DNA of 64,000 bases. It comes from JAPPKS01 sp963667895 (GTDB taxonomy: Bacteria; Poribacteria; WGA-4E; PCPOR2b). The notes beneath the pieces are model-generated. The model ran no database searches and was not told the origin of the DNA. It saw only the letters and a program-made list of their open reading frames with translations. The stretch spans positions 4,278,001 to 4,342,000 of the forward strand of contig OZ245030.1 of the NCBI GenBank assembly GCA_965223985.1, read 5' to 3'. Positions 35,168-45,086 of the stretch are shown piece by piece; the first letter of the stretch is position 1; every line of letters starts with the position of its first letter. A program made the translations under genes and the position numbers.

Positions 35168-36559
35168 TTAGAGCTTTTGGGTTGTTGCTTGTGCCAAACC
35201 ATCCAACTTTCGTCCGATAGCCTTTTCCAATTTTTTGAGACCAACTACATAATCGTGCAATGATTGGAGGCGATTGACTTCTGCCTGCGTCAGGGCAAGC
35301 TGGGCGTCGGTGAATTCTACACTCGTGATTATGCCGTTTTCGTAGCGTAAGTTCGCAATTCGCAAACTTTCCCGGGCTTGCTCAACCGTGTTCCTCTGGA
35401 CTTCAATTAACGCCTTTGCTTCAACCAAGTTGAGATAAGCAGATCTGACTTCAAACTCAATGGCATCCATCATTTGGTGTTTACCAAGCTGCGTCTGTCT
35501 TAATGTTGTTTCCGATTGCTGAACGGCGGCTTGGGTTGCGAAGCCATCGAAAATTGGAAAGTTTAGCGCAAAACCCAGATTCCAGATGCGGTTCATTTTC
35601 CGCAATCTTTCATTATCATCAACCTGATAGTTGACGAAAAAGGATAGGTCAGGACGATTGCCAGTCTTCGCAACCGCAACGCGTTTCTGATTCGCCTGTT
35701 CATTGAACCCGATTTGGTGAATCTCAGGACGTCGCGTTTTCGCTGTTTGGATTAATGATTCAAGGTTAAGTTCAAGATCCGCAGCATCGAAACTGCCCTT
35801 GATGTTCACGTCTTCAGCGAGATCGATATCTAAAATGTTTTTATATGCGTTTCTCGCGGTTCGCGCCCTGTTTTGAGTGCGTATCAACTGAGACTTTGCG
35901 TTAGCTAGTTGCACCTCAGCTCTTAGAATATCGAATTTTGTAGCGACGCCTGAATTCAAGAGATATCGAGCGATTTGCAACTGTTTCTCCACAAGATCAA
36001 CCTTCTGTAGAGAAACCTTTACAAATTCTACGGCAAGCAGGACTGCGTAAAAGGCTTCAGAGACGTCAAGTGCAAGCTGGTTGTGAGCAGCTTCCAGCTC
36101 TTTTCGCACACCTTCTAAATTTAACTTTGCACTCTGGTAGTTGTAATAGTACCGTCCCCAGGCGAAAATCGGTTGTCTCAAGGCGGCCTCGCCGTGAAAA
36201 TTCCGGTGGGCTCCGAATTCCAACTCAATGACGTCTGATGAATCGACGTTGTCTCCCACTCCGAGTGAACCAAATCCACCGCCCGCTTGAAGCACTGATC
36301 TCGCTAAATCGGGAGTATATGTATAACTACTGCTGATTGAAACATTTGGCAACAAGCCAGCGCGAATAGCACGTACTTGGGTTTCTGCGAATATTACACG
36401 CTGCTGAACAGTTTTACTTGAGAGGTTGGTCTGTTTTGCGATTTCAATACTCTCTTCCAGGGTTAAAGTTTTTGCCGCTTGGACCCGTGAGGCGGAACTC
36501 CACATGACCAGCAGAGCGATTCCTATGACAAAACGTTGTAGGCGTTTTGAAAAATACAT
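35168..36559 (-). CDS. TolC-family outer-membrane efflux protein
   Basis: The 463-residue product has a cleavable signal (IGIALLVMWSSASRVQAA) and the repeated helical arrangement of TolC: LTLEESIEIAKQTN, the AVLLAVEFVKVSLQKVDLVEKQ region, LRAEVQLANAKSQL, then LNFPIFDGFATQAAVQQ, RSAYLNLVEAKALIEVQR and LRIANLRYENGIITSVEFTDAQ. The ribosome site GGAGGAG is close to the ATG. Outer-membrane channels of this type pair with a periplasmic adaptor; here the adaptor is the next gene downstream (199 bases away). An inner-membrane pump is not encoded. Confidence 0.92.
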   Translation of the reverse strand: MYFSKRLQRFVIGIALLVMWSSASRVQAAKTLTLEESIEIAKQTNLSSKTVQQRVIFAETQVRAIRAGLLPNVSISSSYTYTPDLARSVLQAGGGFGSLGVGDNVDSSDVIELEFGAHRNFHGEAALRQPIFAWGRYYYNYQSAKLNLEGVRKELEAAHNQLALDVSEAFYAVLLAVEFVKVSLQKVDLVEKQLQIARYLLNSGVATKFDILRAEVQLANAKSQLIRTQNRARTARNAYKNILDIDLAEDVNIKGSFDAADLELNLESLIQTAKTRRPEIHQIGFNEQANQKRVAVAKTGNRPDLSFFVNYQVDDNERLRKMNRIWNLGFALNFPIFDGFATQAAVQQSETTLRQTQLGKHQMMDAIEFEVRSAYLNLVEAKALIEVQRNTVEQARESLRIANLRYENGIITSVEFTDAQLALTQAEVNRLQSLHDYVVGLKKLEKAIGRKLDGLAQATTQKL

Positions 36560-37170
36560 TCAACTCCTCCGATTGATTGGTAACGAACCACCGTAAACGA
36601 CTTCAAGTAGATTAGAATAGCGCTACCGGACTATGCCCGCGCCTTGCTCTGTTTGTGTAACAATTTTACCAGATGACGGGCAGAAGTTGCTGTCGTCACG
36701 GGCTAGAATAGTTTTCATATTCCTTCCATTAATGTAACAACAAGATGATTGCGTGCCTGCCAGCGCTGGATAACATTTTCTAATCGAAGAACTTCGTTAC
36801 CCACAACGATCTCAATGAGGAAAATCTTGAGGTCAATTTAGGGTCAGAAGATGCTATAAAGCTAGAGATTAAAACAGGCAGCAACAACACAATGCCCATC
36901 GGGGTGGACAAGCTGCTGTCCGCCTCCCAAAAGGCGCTTCTTACGAGAAAAGGAATCTTACGATGCTCGCGACGCAAATTGTGCCCGGCACATCATGCAA
37001 AGCAATGAAATTTATGCGGTTGCCGAGGAGTGACAACTGCCCTTTCGACACCGGAACGCCTTTAGCAGGGTATCTTCTCATCGATCAGCACTTTAATTTC
37101 GTTGGCACTGTAGAGGGAAGAAAGTTTACCTGAATAGGCTTCAAACGCCCCCGTTCCGACAACGCGGAAG
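36560..37170. other. Gene-poor spacer with degraded coding fragments
   Basis: No intact gene is found in these 611 bases. Two stretches still read as protein. On the plus strand, 36783-37013 gives an open frame without a plausible start (NDLNEENLEVNLGSE then IKLEIKTGSN, SASQKALLTRKGI). On the minus strand, 37085-37168 gives FRVVGTGAFEAYSGKL then YSANEIKVLIDEKIP. Neither has a recognised family. Both look like relics or fragments of genes lost by decay. A promoter for the TolC operon should lie near the 36560 end. Confidence 0.3.
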
Positions 37171-39066
37171 TTAATATTTCAGAATGGTTGCCCATTCGCC
37201 AACAGCCCAGAGCGATCCGTTCTTTGATTGGGTAATATCAGTAAGATTGGTCTTTGTAGGACTCTTTTGTGCAAGCCATGTTACGCCCTCGTCGACCGTG
37301 TGCAAGATTGTGCCCATATCTCCGACAGTCCAACCCTCCGTTTCGTTAATGAACCAGATACCGTTCAAGTTCTCGCTTGTTGGCGTAATCTGCTGAGCCC
37401 AGGTTTCGCCGCCATCCTTCGTCCCATAAACGGCGCCTTGGGATCCGGCAATCAACGCGGTTTGTTGGTTAATTGCGAAAATCGCCTTTAATGCATCCGG
37501 CCCAGCGTTTTGAACAGTCCATGTCTGTCCGCCATCACCAGTTTTAATAATGGTACCTGCCGCCCCGACTGCCCAACCGACATTTGCGTCAACAAAAAAA
37601 ACGCCAAACAGGTTATTAAAGCCGACCATCATGTCCCCGGATTCCTGACCTATCCATGTCTCGCCACCATCGCTCGTGTGCATAATCTTGCCAACTTCTC
37701 CAACTCCCCATCCGTGCGTTGGAGTTGAAAAATGCAAATCATAAAATCCAAGGGCGCCTTTCCATTTCATTGACTCATCTAACTGGATCCGTTGAACCGT
37801 ACCGTGCCCTTCATCCCGGGGATCGCTGACGACCTTCCAGAGCTCTCCGCTGTTAAGAGTCTCGATTAAGGTGGCGTTACTGCCAACAATATAGCCCTTG
37901 TTTGCATCTACAAAGCCGATGCCAAATAACTCAAAGACATTATTGCTCGTCTGTTCCCTCCAAACGGTTCCGCCATCCCCAGTATGCAGAACCGCTCCGC
38001 CTAAACCAATAGCCCATCCCAGATTATCATCATGGAAATGTACTCTAGTAAGATGGTTGTTGCTTGAAATCACGTCCCACGATGCGCCACCGTCTCGGCT
38101 ATGGATGATAGTCGCGAATTCGCCGACTGCCCAAGCCTCCTGGGGAGTAACAAGTTGGATGGCGTTTATTCGGTTCGGAACGGGCCTCGGTTCAATCGGC
38201 GCCCACACCTTCCCGCCATCAATGGTCCTCAGAATAACACCAAACTCCGCTGAAGCGAGCCCGTGGTTGGCATCAATAAAGTGGATTCCCCAAATTGGTT
38301 CCGGCATCCCATTCGAGTTGGGCACACGGCTTGCCTGGGGTTTCCATGTGGTCCCACCATCAGTAGTATGAACTAGGGCGCCATTCCCTCCGGATGCCCA
38401 ACCTACTTGGTCGCTTCGCATAAAAATTGCATCAAGGGGAGAAGCTGTTCTGCTATTTTGAGGTTTCCATGTCTGCCCGGCATTCATAGTGTGAATGACT
38501 GTACCGCCATCTCCCGCAGCCCATCCCATTTGAGCGCTCGAAAAGTGAATGCCTTTAATCGCGTTATTTGTGCCGGTTTTCTGTCGCGTCCAGGTGGTGC
38601 CGCCATCTACAGTATGAATGAGAAGTCCTCCATCACCACCTGCCCAACCGTATTTATCATCAACAAAGGAAATAGCTGACAACGCGGCTCGGGTGCCACT
38701 GTTGAGCTTCATCCACGTCGCACCACCATCTATTGTTTTCAGCACAGTGCCAGTATCACCGACGATCCAACCCGTTTGAGGATTGATAAACCGCACTTTG
38801 GAGAAAACTACCTTGAAGGGGAGCGGTTGGCTCGGTTGCTTTTCCCACGTCTTTCCACCATTGCGTGTATGAAGAATTGTCGAACTTGAACCAACAATCC
38901 AACCGTGTTGAGTGTCAACAAAGTAGATGTCCGTAAACGTAGCCCGCCACTCCGCCTCGCGGACTGATGTCCAACTCTTCTCTTGTGCAAAGTTATTGGC
39001 GACAAAAATCAATAGAACCGCCAACATTGATGAAACAACTTGAATACACCGTATATTGGTTATCAT
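37171..39066 (-). CDS. Exported BNR/Ycf48-like two-propeller protein
   Basis: ATG 39066, behind AAGGAG, starts a signal peptide (CIQVVSSMLAVLLIFVANNFAQ); the open frame further upstream is not used. The mature protein is made of about 45-residue units with the pattern GW-x-VG, then G-T-x-L-x-T, then DGG-x-TW. I count 13 full units and one partial unit, which suits two seven-bladed beta-propellers. Proteins of this type include Ycf48 of photosystem II assembly and many uncharacterised exported proteins; photosynthesis is not implied. Length is 631 residues. The CopD-like membrane gene ends 62 bases upstream, and the two may be co-transcribed. Confidence 0.8.
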   Translation of the reverse strand: MITNIRCIQVVSSMLAVLLIFVANNFAQEKSWTSVREAEWRATFTDIYFVDTQHGWIVGSSSTILHTRNGGKTWEKQPSQPLPFKVVFSKVRFINPQTGWIVGDTGTVLKTIDGGATWMKLNSGTRAALSAISFVDDKYGWAGGDGGLLIHTVDGGTTWTRQKTGTNNAIKGIHFSSAQMGWAAGDGGTVIHTMNAGQTWKPQNSRTASPLDAIFMRSDQVGWASGGNGALVHTTDGGTTWKPQASRVPNSNGMPEPIWGIHFIDANHGLASAEFGVILRTIDGGKVWAPIEPRPVPNRINAIQLVTPQEAWAVGEFATIIHSRDGGASWDVISSNNHLTRVHFHDDNLGWAIGLGGAVLHTGDGGTVWREQTSNNVFELFGIGFVDANKGYIVGSNATLIETLNSGELWKVVSDPRDEGHGTVQRIQLDESMKWKGALGFYDLHFSTPTHGWGVGEVGKIMHTSDGGETWIGQESGDMMVGFNNLFGVFFVDANVGWAVGAAGTIIKTGDGGQTWTVQNAGPDALKAIFAINQQTALIAGSQGAVYGTKDGGETWAQQITPTSENLNGIWFINETEGWTVGDMGTILHTVDEGVTWLAQKSPTKTNLTDITQSKNGSLWAVGEWATILKY

Positions 39067-39128
39067 TAGTTTTCTCCTTAAGAAGGCAGTAAGCTTTTTC
39101 AGAAGCGCGTCAGTTTTCACAAATGCCG

Positions 39129-39629
39129 CTAAATTCCCATTCGCAAGGCAACTGCAGCCAGCAATACTAAAAGTGAGATCACGCCAATCAGACTTGACAC
39201 GACTATCATCCAAGAACGCATCCTTTCGACGTATTCGGGCAATTCCTCTGTACTCGGTTCGAGAGCATCAACGGCTTGCAACAGCCTCGGACCAATGACA
39301 AAGGAGTGAATCGCCGTCAAAACAATTAAGACAATTACGAGCAGGAGTTTGATGAGAAGTGTCCGCATAAAGGCGCCCGTCAGACCAATCAGATCGGGGG
39401 AGCTGAGAAAGATGTTCAACAGCCCGGAAAAGATGAGTATTAACACACACCCCCAGACAATGGGTTCAAACCGTCTACCAATCTGTGATAGAATCTGAAT
39501 ACGTTCTACAGGGGGGACAGATCGCTTGAAGTAGGGTACAATCACCATCGCCATCATGAGATTACCGCCGATCCAAATCACGGCGGCGATATTGTGTAAC
39601 CAGAGAACCAACAAACCAAGTATTTCCAT
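39129..39629 (-). CDS. CopD-like polytopic membrane protein
   Basis: ATG 39629, with AGGAGG directly upstream, gives 166 residues. Four hydrophobic helices are visible: EILGLLVLWLHNIAAVIWIG, PIVWGCVLILIFSGLLNIF, TLLIKLLLVIVLIVLTAI and IVVSSLIGVISLLVLLAAVAL. The WLHNIAAVIWIGGN histidine-tryptophan motif, the conserved glycines and the LLIKLLLV segment match the copper-resistance CopD/DUF-type domain. Copper transport is possible but not shown. The gene precedes the BNR protein on the same strand with a 62-base gap. Confidence 0.7.
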   Translation of the reverse strand: MEILGLLVLWLHNIAAVIWIGGNLMMAMVIVPYFKRSVPPVERIQILSQIGRRFEPIVWGCVLILIFSGLLNIFLSSPDLIGLTGAFMRTLLIKLLLVIVLIVLTAIHSFVIGPRLLQAVDALEPSTEELPEYVERMRSWMIVVSSLIGVISLLVLLAAVALRMGI

Positions 39630-39907
39630 GGAGCCTCCTGGGTTAAATACGTAGATGATATAGAGACGTTCATTTATAGAAGTATTTGCAATGAAGGAAA
39701 AGGCTGCGCGATATGCCTCGGCAAGTGTTCCAACTTCCAAGACTCGAAAACTTCAATTTCAAGAGCCATCTTGAGCGAATCCGATGAATGGCATGAACTA
39801 AAACGGGTGGACAGCAGGCCCCTATCCTCCAATCAAGGTATCGGAGAGTCGTCCATGAACGAAGTAGAAGTGATAGTGTCCATATCGTACCACATTATTA
39901 CGCAGTT

Positions 39908-41134
39908 GTGTCACGAAACGATGCCGGAACGTGTTGTATCCTTTCTTATGTACGACTTTCTCTTGACTATCTTTTTGCAGGGGCGTATTATCTGCTCAAC
40001 GGTACGGTTTCTCATTTTAACAGATTATCACAGTTGATTCAAGTGAAAGTTCCTCATACGAAATCCTATATCGGAAAAATTCTCGGTGCGTGGAATCACG
40101 GTTCAGGGAGAAATTTGAGAGAAAGAATCCTTGTTATTCAAACGGGAGGCTGGATCGGCGATATGGTCCTGATGACTCCTGCATTGAGAGCGTTGAAGCG
40201 CGCCTATCCACAATCTCGCGTGGCATTGCTGCTGCGTCCCCTTGTTGCGGAGTTGATGGCGACTCACCCCTACCTTGATGAAGTGATTGTTGACACCAAA
40301 GGACAACATGGCAGCCGTTTGAAATCACTCTGTCAATTAACACGTCATATTCGGCGAGCTGCATTCGATCTTGCAGTTGTTTTGCACCCTACTTCCTTTC
40401 GAAACGCACTGATACCCTTACTCGCTGGCGTTCCAGAACGGATTGGTTCAAATACAAACGGACGTGGAATTCTGTTGACGGAGACTTGTCTCAATCCACG
40501 AGAGTGCCATGAAGTTCACCGTTATCTCGACATTTTAGAGCTCATCGGTCTTGATGCGCAAGATACGAGCCTGGAGTTCTGGCATACAGATGTGGATCGC
40601 CGCGTTGTTTGCCAGATGCTCTCCAACCACGGCATCGCTCCCACAGAACGTCTTATCGGTGTAAACTTGGGCACCACGTGGCAGACAAAACAGTGGGAAA
40701 TCGAAAAATTTGCCGCTGTGATAACGCAGCTCCAAAATATCATCAATATCCCTATTATCCTGACAGGTAATGCCTCGGAAATCGCACTTGGTGAGGCGTT
40801 ACAGCGCATAGTCAAGATGGGTTTCATCAATCTTATTGGGGCGACAAATACCACCCAACTCGGGGCGCTTATCGAATGTTGTAGTCTCTATTTGACCTGT
40901 GACAGCGGTCCCATGCACATCGCTGCAGCTGTTGGAACACCAACCATTGCTCTATTTGGTCCAACGAGCCCAACACGTCACCACCCTTTTGCGGAAGGGC
41001 ATTGCGTCATCGAGAAGCCCGTTGGCTGCCGACCTTGCTATAAGCGCACATGTAAACTCAAGGAAACTCCGAATCTGTGTATGACAGAAATCAAACCGGA
41101 GGAAGTCGTTGAGAAAATTATCCAGCTTCTTTGA
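39908..41134 (+). CDS. Glycosyltransferase family 9 (heptosyltransferase-like)
   Basis: The family 9 core is clear: RILVIQTGGWIGDMVLMTPALRALK near residue 74, then LLAGVPERIGSN, GVNLGTTWQTKQW (the nucleotide-binding loop), LTGNASEI, CDSGPMHIAAAVGTPTIALFGPTSP, the canonical C-terminal donor motif. Such enzymes usually transfer ADP-heptose onto the lipid A-core of lipopolysaccharide. A cysteine cluster (CRPCYKRTCKL) and a final CM stretch follow. The start is uncertain: GTG 39908 gives a long 70-residue N-terminal extension, and a later start near 40110 would be closer to family length. No heptose synthesis gene is nearby. Confidence 0.88.
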   Translation: MSRNDAGTCCILSYVRLSLDYLFAGAYYLLNGTVSHFNRLSQLIQVKVPHTKSYIGKILGAWNHGSGRNLRERILVIQTGGWIGDMVLMTPALRALKRAYPQSRVALLLRPLVAELMATHPYLDEVIVDTKGQHGSRLKSLCQLTRHIRRAAFDLAVVLHPTSFRNALIPLLAGVPERIGSNTNGRGILLTETCLNPRECHEVHRYLDILELIGLDAQDTSLEFWHTDVDRRVVCQMLSNHGIAPTERLIGVNLGTTWQTKQWEIEKFAAVITQLQNIINIPIILTGNASEIALGEALQRIVKMGFINLIGATNTTQLGALIECCSLYLTCDSGPMHIAAAVGTPTIALFGPTSPTRHHPFAEGHCVIEKPVGCRPCYKRTCKLKETPNLCMTEIKPEEVVEKIIQLL

Positions 41135-41251
41135 TATTGCTAACTTATGCATCAAAAATTGACCGATGCACAACTTTATTTTTGTAAAATTGAAACATAA
41201 TCTGGCTGTACGTAGCGTCTTGACTGGTTATTTGAAGATAGGGGGTATATG

Positions 41252-42262
41252 ATGAGGACATACCGCGTTGGAGTTATTGGGTGCGGAGTAATCGGCAGCC
41301 ACCATGCATCGGGACTTGTTGGCTTATCCAATGCAGCGCTTGTGGCTGGGTGCGATGTGATGCCGAACACGCTAGATGCCTTCAAAGAGCGTTGGGAAGA
41401 TACTTGGCAGAATATTGCACTGTACACAAATCACCAAGAGATGCTGGAGAACGAGAATCTGGACATTGTGACGGTGGCAACCTCCGATCATCGGCACACA
41501 GAATTGGTGGTTAACGCTGCCAATGCAGGAGTAAAAGGCATTTTCTGCGAAAAGCCACTGGCGACGAATCTGGCTGATGCCGACCGTATGATTGAGGCTG
41601 TCGAGCGCAATAAAACGATTCTGTCGATTGACCACACCCGCAGGTGGGTGCCGTTATGGCGGTATACCAAAGAAGAAGTTGTGGGAAAAGACGTAATCGG
41701 ACCCGTGCAGTGTATCATCGGTATATTAACGGGTGGCCGCGCAATGCTATTCCGTAACGGCACGCATATCATTGATATGATTTGCTACTTCGCAGGCTCC
41801 GATCCAGAATGGGTCTCCGCTGAACTGGAAACCGGTTACGAGGATTACTGGGAATATCGCGGGGATGGCGGACATGACCCGGCGACAGAACCCGCCGCTC
41901 ACGGGTATATCCACTTCGTCAACGGCGTGCGTGCGTTTTACGTTGGCGGTCCCAAAACCACCCGTAGAATGCTCCGCCTTGAGATTATTGGAACCAAGGG
42001 TGACATCTTCATCGAAGATGCCTTCACGGAACCGAGGGCACAGATCCGAACAGGAGATAAATATGAAGACATTCAAATTCCAGCGTGGGATGTTGTTGGT
42101 ATCCCTGCCGGTATTCAAGAACTGGTACGCTTAGTCGATGAAGGTGGGGAGCCCGTGTCGCCGGGTAAAGAAGGACGCAAAGTTGTGGAAATCATCGTTG
42201 GATTTCTAGAATCCAATCGCCGGGACAACGTGAAAGTTAAGTTTCCCCTTCCGCGAGATTAA
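41252..42262 (+). CDS. Gfo/Idh/MocA family oxidoreductase
   Basis: The N-terminal Rossmann fold opens with RVGVIGCGVIGSHHASGL. The dinucleotide domain then shows VTVATSDHRHTELVVNAA and the family signature FCEKPLATNLADADRMI with the catalytic lysine. The C-terminal alpha/beta domain contains FRNGTHIIDMICYFAG with the substrate-binding histidine and aspartate. It should oxidise a sugar or cyclitol with NAD. GGGGG at 41241-41245 sits 6 bases before ATG 41252. Length 336 is standard. It lies between the GT9 gene and the PSCyt1 gene on the same strand. Confidence 0.88.
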   Translation: MRTYRVGVIGCGVIGSHHASGLVGLSNAALVAGCDVMPNTLDAFKERWEDTWQNIALYTNHQEMLENENLDIVTVATSDHRHTELVVNAANAGVKGIFCEKPLATNLADADRMIEAVERNKTILSIDHTRRWVPLWRYTKEEVVGKDVIGPVQCIIGILTGGRAMLFRNGTHIIDMICYFAGSDPEWVSAELETGYEDYWEYRGDGGHDPATEPAAHGYIHFVNGVRAFYVGGPKTTRRMLRLEIIGTKGDIFIEDAFTEPRAQIRTGDKYEDIQIPAWDVVGIPAGIQELVRLVDEGGEPVSPGKEGRKVVEIIVGFLESNRRDNVKVKFPLPRD

Positions 42263-42433
42263 GAGATTAAGTTTGTATCTACTAGCACATCAGATCAGAT
42301 ATTTCAAATGGAAATTGAGATTTGGTGGGTTTTTACTAGCAGCTAAGCCTTTTCTCGTGTATAATAATTGAGGTTGAAATGCAACAGGCATAGATTTTGA
42401 TAAAGTGACGTTCATGGAGTTTGGAAGTTCAGC

Positions 42434-45061
42434 ATGTCTACTTGGAAGAAGCCTTTCGTCGGTGATAAAGCGATTGACGGCGCAAACGGGTTAACAACCA
42501 TGATATTGCAGTGCAAATCCACAGTTCCAATCGTGGCGATTCTACTGATGCTATGGGGTGCGCACGCGGTTGACGCAATTGATTCTGACCGGGCGGTTCA
42601 AGATGAACAGTACGCGTTTTTTGAAGCGAAGATTCGGCCCGTGTTAGTGAATACCTGTTTCCGTTGCCATGGCGGGGAGGAGATTAACAACGGTCTGCGC
42701 GTAGATTCTCGGGGGGCATTGCTGGAAGGCGGCATCTATGGCGCCGCGATTGTGCCTGGCGACCCCGATGCGAGCTTGCTAATTGAAGCCATACGGCACA
42801 ATGAGGCTGCGTATGTAAAGATGCCGCCCGACGAGAAATTGCCCGACCACGTTGTAAGGGACTTCGAAGTTTGGGTGAAAGAAGGAGCAATTTGGCCCAC
42901 AGAAGCCGCATCTCCAGACATAACGCAAGCAGAGCCACATTGGTCGTTCACGTCAGTGAAAGCGGTTGAGCCCCCCGTCGATTTGACCGGATGGTCTGAT
43001 CATCCGATTGATCGGTTTGTCAGGGCACAGTGGCACGAACATGGATTGCGCCCCAATCAACCGGCGGACAAGCGCACGCTTATGCGCCGAGTCTACTACG
43101 ATCTCGTTGGTCTGCCGCCCACACCGGAAGAGGTGAAAGCGTTTATGCCTGATACAACGCCGCATGCTTTTGCGCAGCTTGTCGAACGCTTGCTCGCCTC
43201 GCCGCGATACGGCGAGCGCTGGGGGCGGCACTGGATGGATGTAGCGCGTTACGCCGATACTGGTGGCGACAACGCGGATTACCCAATACCGGAAGCACAC
43301 CTCTACCGCGACTACATCATTGATTCGTTCAACGCGGACAAACCGTACGATCAATTTGTTCATGAGCAACTAGCCGGTGATATTCTCGCCAAAACCGCAC
43401 CACCGCAGCAATACACCGAGCAGATAATTGCTACGGGCTTCATCGCCTTGTCCCGCCGATTCGGCACGGGACCGTACCAACTGAATCATCTGATTCTGGA
43501 GGATACAATTGACACAACGGGGCGCGCCTTCTTAGGATTGACGATGCGCTGCGCTCGCTGTCATGACCACAAGTTCGATCCGATTACCATGGAAGACTAC
43601 TATGCCATGTATGGTATCTTCGCCAGCACAAGGTATCCATACGCCGGATCCGAGGAATTTCAATCGGGCAGAAAGCCGCGAATGAATTTCGTGCCGCTGC
43701 TGCCTCCTGATCAGGCTCAACCGCAAATTGCCGCTCATCAAGAGCAGTTGAATCAGCGTCAAAAAGAGATAGATCAACTGGAACACGAAGGCGAGCTAGC
43801 GGAAAAACGGAATTCACTCAACCAACAAATTGAAACGTTAAGAGAGCAGATTAACACATTGAAGTCGGACGGCGGAGATACGAAAGACTTCGAAGCGCAG
43901 ATACTGGCACTCACAGAGCAGCACAACGGCGTCACCAAGCAAATTAATGACCAGAAAGGTGAATTGAAACAGAAACTTCCGCGTTCAGATTTGCCGGCGG
44001 ATATGCCCCAAGCTTATGCGGTTGTAGATGGACAGGCGACAGATGCGCACATTCACCGTCGCGGCGATCCCGCACAGTCGGGCAAAAAAATAAGGCGGGA
44101 TGTGCCGAAATTTCTCAACGGCGGTATCACGCTTGACATTCCAGAAGGTCAAAGCGGACGCTTGCAATTGGCACAGTGGTTGACGAGTCCGGCAAACCCC
44201 CTGACGGCGCGGGTCATGGTCAATCGCATCTGGCAATACCACTTCGGGAAAGGAATTGTTTCGACCCCATCAAATTTTGGGCGCACCGGTTCCAAACCGA
44301 CACATCCTCTGTTGCTTGATTATTTGGCGGCACGCTTCATCGAAAGTGGCTGGTCGGTTAAGGCGATCCATCGGTTAATCCTGTCATCAAAAACATTTCA
44401 ACTCGCGAGCGGTCACGACGCACAGAATGCCGCTGTCGATCCATCCAACGATTACTATTGGCGATTCGATCGGCGGCGCCTTGAAGCAGAAGCCTTACGC
44501 GATGCGGTGATGAACATCAGCGGTTTATTGGATATCAGCCGACCGGGAGCGCATCCGTTCCCGCCAATTGAGAAATGGTTCTGGTCTCAGCATGTACCGT
44601 TCCCGTACGATAACGTGACCGGTCGCTTCATACCGACGCCGTATCCGTCAAACCATCGCACCGTTTATCTGATGACGCAGCGGCTTCAATATCATCCGTT
44701 TCTCGGACTTTTTGACGGACCCGACACGAACACGACTACTGGTGTACGCACGAGCTCCACAGTACCCCAGCAATCTCTGTTTCTCATGAACAATCCTTGG
44801 GCGCACGAGCAAGCCCAAGCTTTTGCTCAGCGCTTGATTGCGTTTTCACAGGATCCTGTAGAGCGCATTAACCGCGCATACTTACTCGCTTATAGCCGCG
44901 AGGTAACCGCCGAAGAGCGGCAGCGTGGTGTGGCGTATATTAAACGCGTAGTTGAAAACCTTAATGTCGACGAACTTCCCCCCGAACAAAGGGAGGCGGA
45001 AGCGTGGAATAGTTACGCACAGGTGTTGTTAAGATCGAATGAATTACTTTACATCGACTAA
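42434..45061 (+). CDS. Planctomycete-type cytochrome c protein with DUF1549 and DUF1553 domains
   Basis: The N-terminus has a signal-like segment (VPIVAILLMLWGAHAVDA). A single-heme PSCyt1 domain follows with CFRCHGG and its later methionine. The DUF1549 block starts at SDHPIDRFVRAQWHEHGL and contains RYGERWGRHWMDVARYAD. A coiled coil (about residues 435-515; EQLNQRQKEIDQLE) is inserted before DUF1553, which contains LTARVMVNRIWQYHFGKG and GVRTSSTVPQQSLFLMNNP. A second CxxCH motif (CARCHDHKF) lies between them. These secreted proteins are abundant in planctomycetes and relatives, but their reaction is unknown. A DUF1501 gene follows after 25 bases, the usual pairing. Confidence 0.9.
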   Translation: MSTWKKPFVGDKAIDGANGLTTMILQCKSTVPIVAILLMLWGAHAVDAIDSDRAVQDEQYAFFEAKIRPVLVNTCFRCHGGEEINNGLRVDSRGALLEGGIYGAAIVPGDPDASLLIEAIRHNEAAYVKMPPDEKLPDHVVRDFEVWVKEGAIWPTEAASPDITQAEPHWSFTSVKAVEPPVDLTGWSDHPIDRFVRAQWHEHGLRPNQPADKRTLMRRVYYDLVGLPPTPEEVKAFMPDTTPHAFAQLVERLLASPRYGERWGRHWMDVARYADTGGDNADYPIPEAHLYRDYIIDSFNADKPYDQFVHEQLAGDILAKTAPPQQYTEQIIATGFIALSRRFGTGPYQLNHLILEDTIDTTGRAFLGLTMRCARCHDHKFDPITMEDYYAMYGIFASTRYPYAGSEEFQSGRKPRMNFVPLLPPDQAQPQIAAHQEQLNQRQKEIDQLEHEGELAEKRNSLNQQIETLREQINTLKSDGGDTKDFEAQILALTEQHNGVTKQINDQKGELKQKLPRSDLPADMPQAYAVVDGQATDAHIHRRGDPAQSGKKIRRDVPKFLNGGITLDIPEGQSGRLQLAQWLTSPANPLTARVMVNRIWQYHFGKGIVSTPSNFGRTGSKPTHPLLLDYLAARFIESGWSVKAIHRLILSSKTFQLASGHDAQNAAVDPSNDYYWRFDRRRLEAEALRDAVMNISGLLDISRPGAHPFPPIEKWFWSQHVPFPYDNVTGRFIPTPYPSNHRTVYLMTQRLQYHPFLGLFDGPDTNTTTGVRTSSTVPQQSLFLMNNPWAHEQAQAFAQRLIAFSQDPVERINRAYLLAYSREVTAEERQRGVAYIKRVVENLNVDELPPEQREAEAWNSYAQVLLRSNELLYID

Positions 45062-45086
45062 CTTTAATTGACACCAGGAGTAAACC

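Noticed and set aside
36780..36977. Minus-strand 65-codon frame
   Set aside because: The plus strand of the same stretch also reads as protein-like; no ribosome site or family supports the minus frame, so it is listed only as part of a relic-containing spacer.
42684..42951. Minus-strand frames inside the PSCyt1 gene
   Set aside because: They overlap a well-supported plus-strand gene with heme and DUF motifs and carry no family features of their own.
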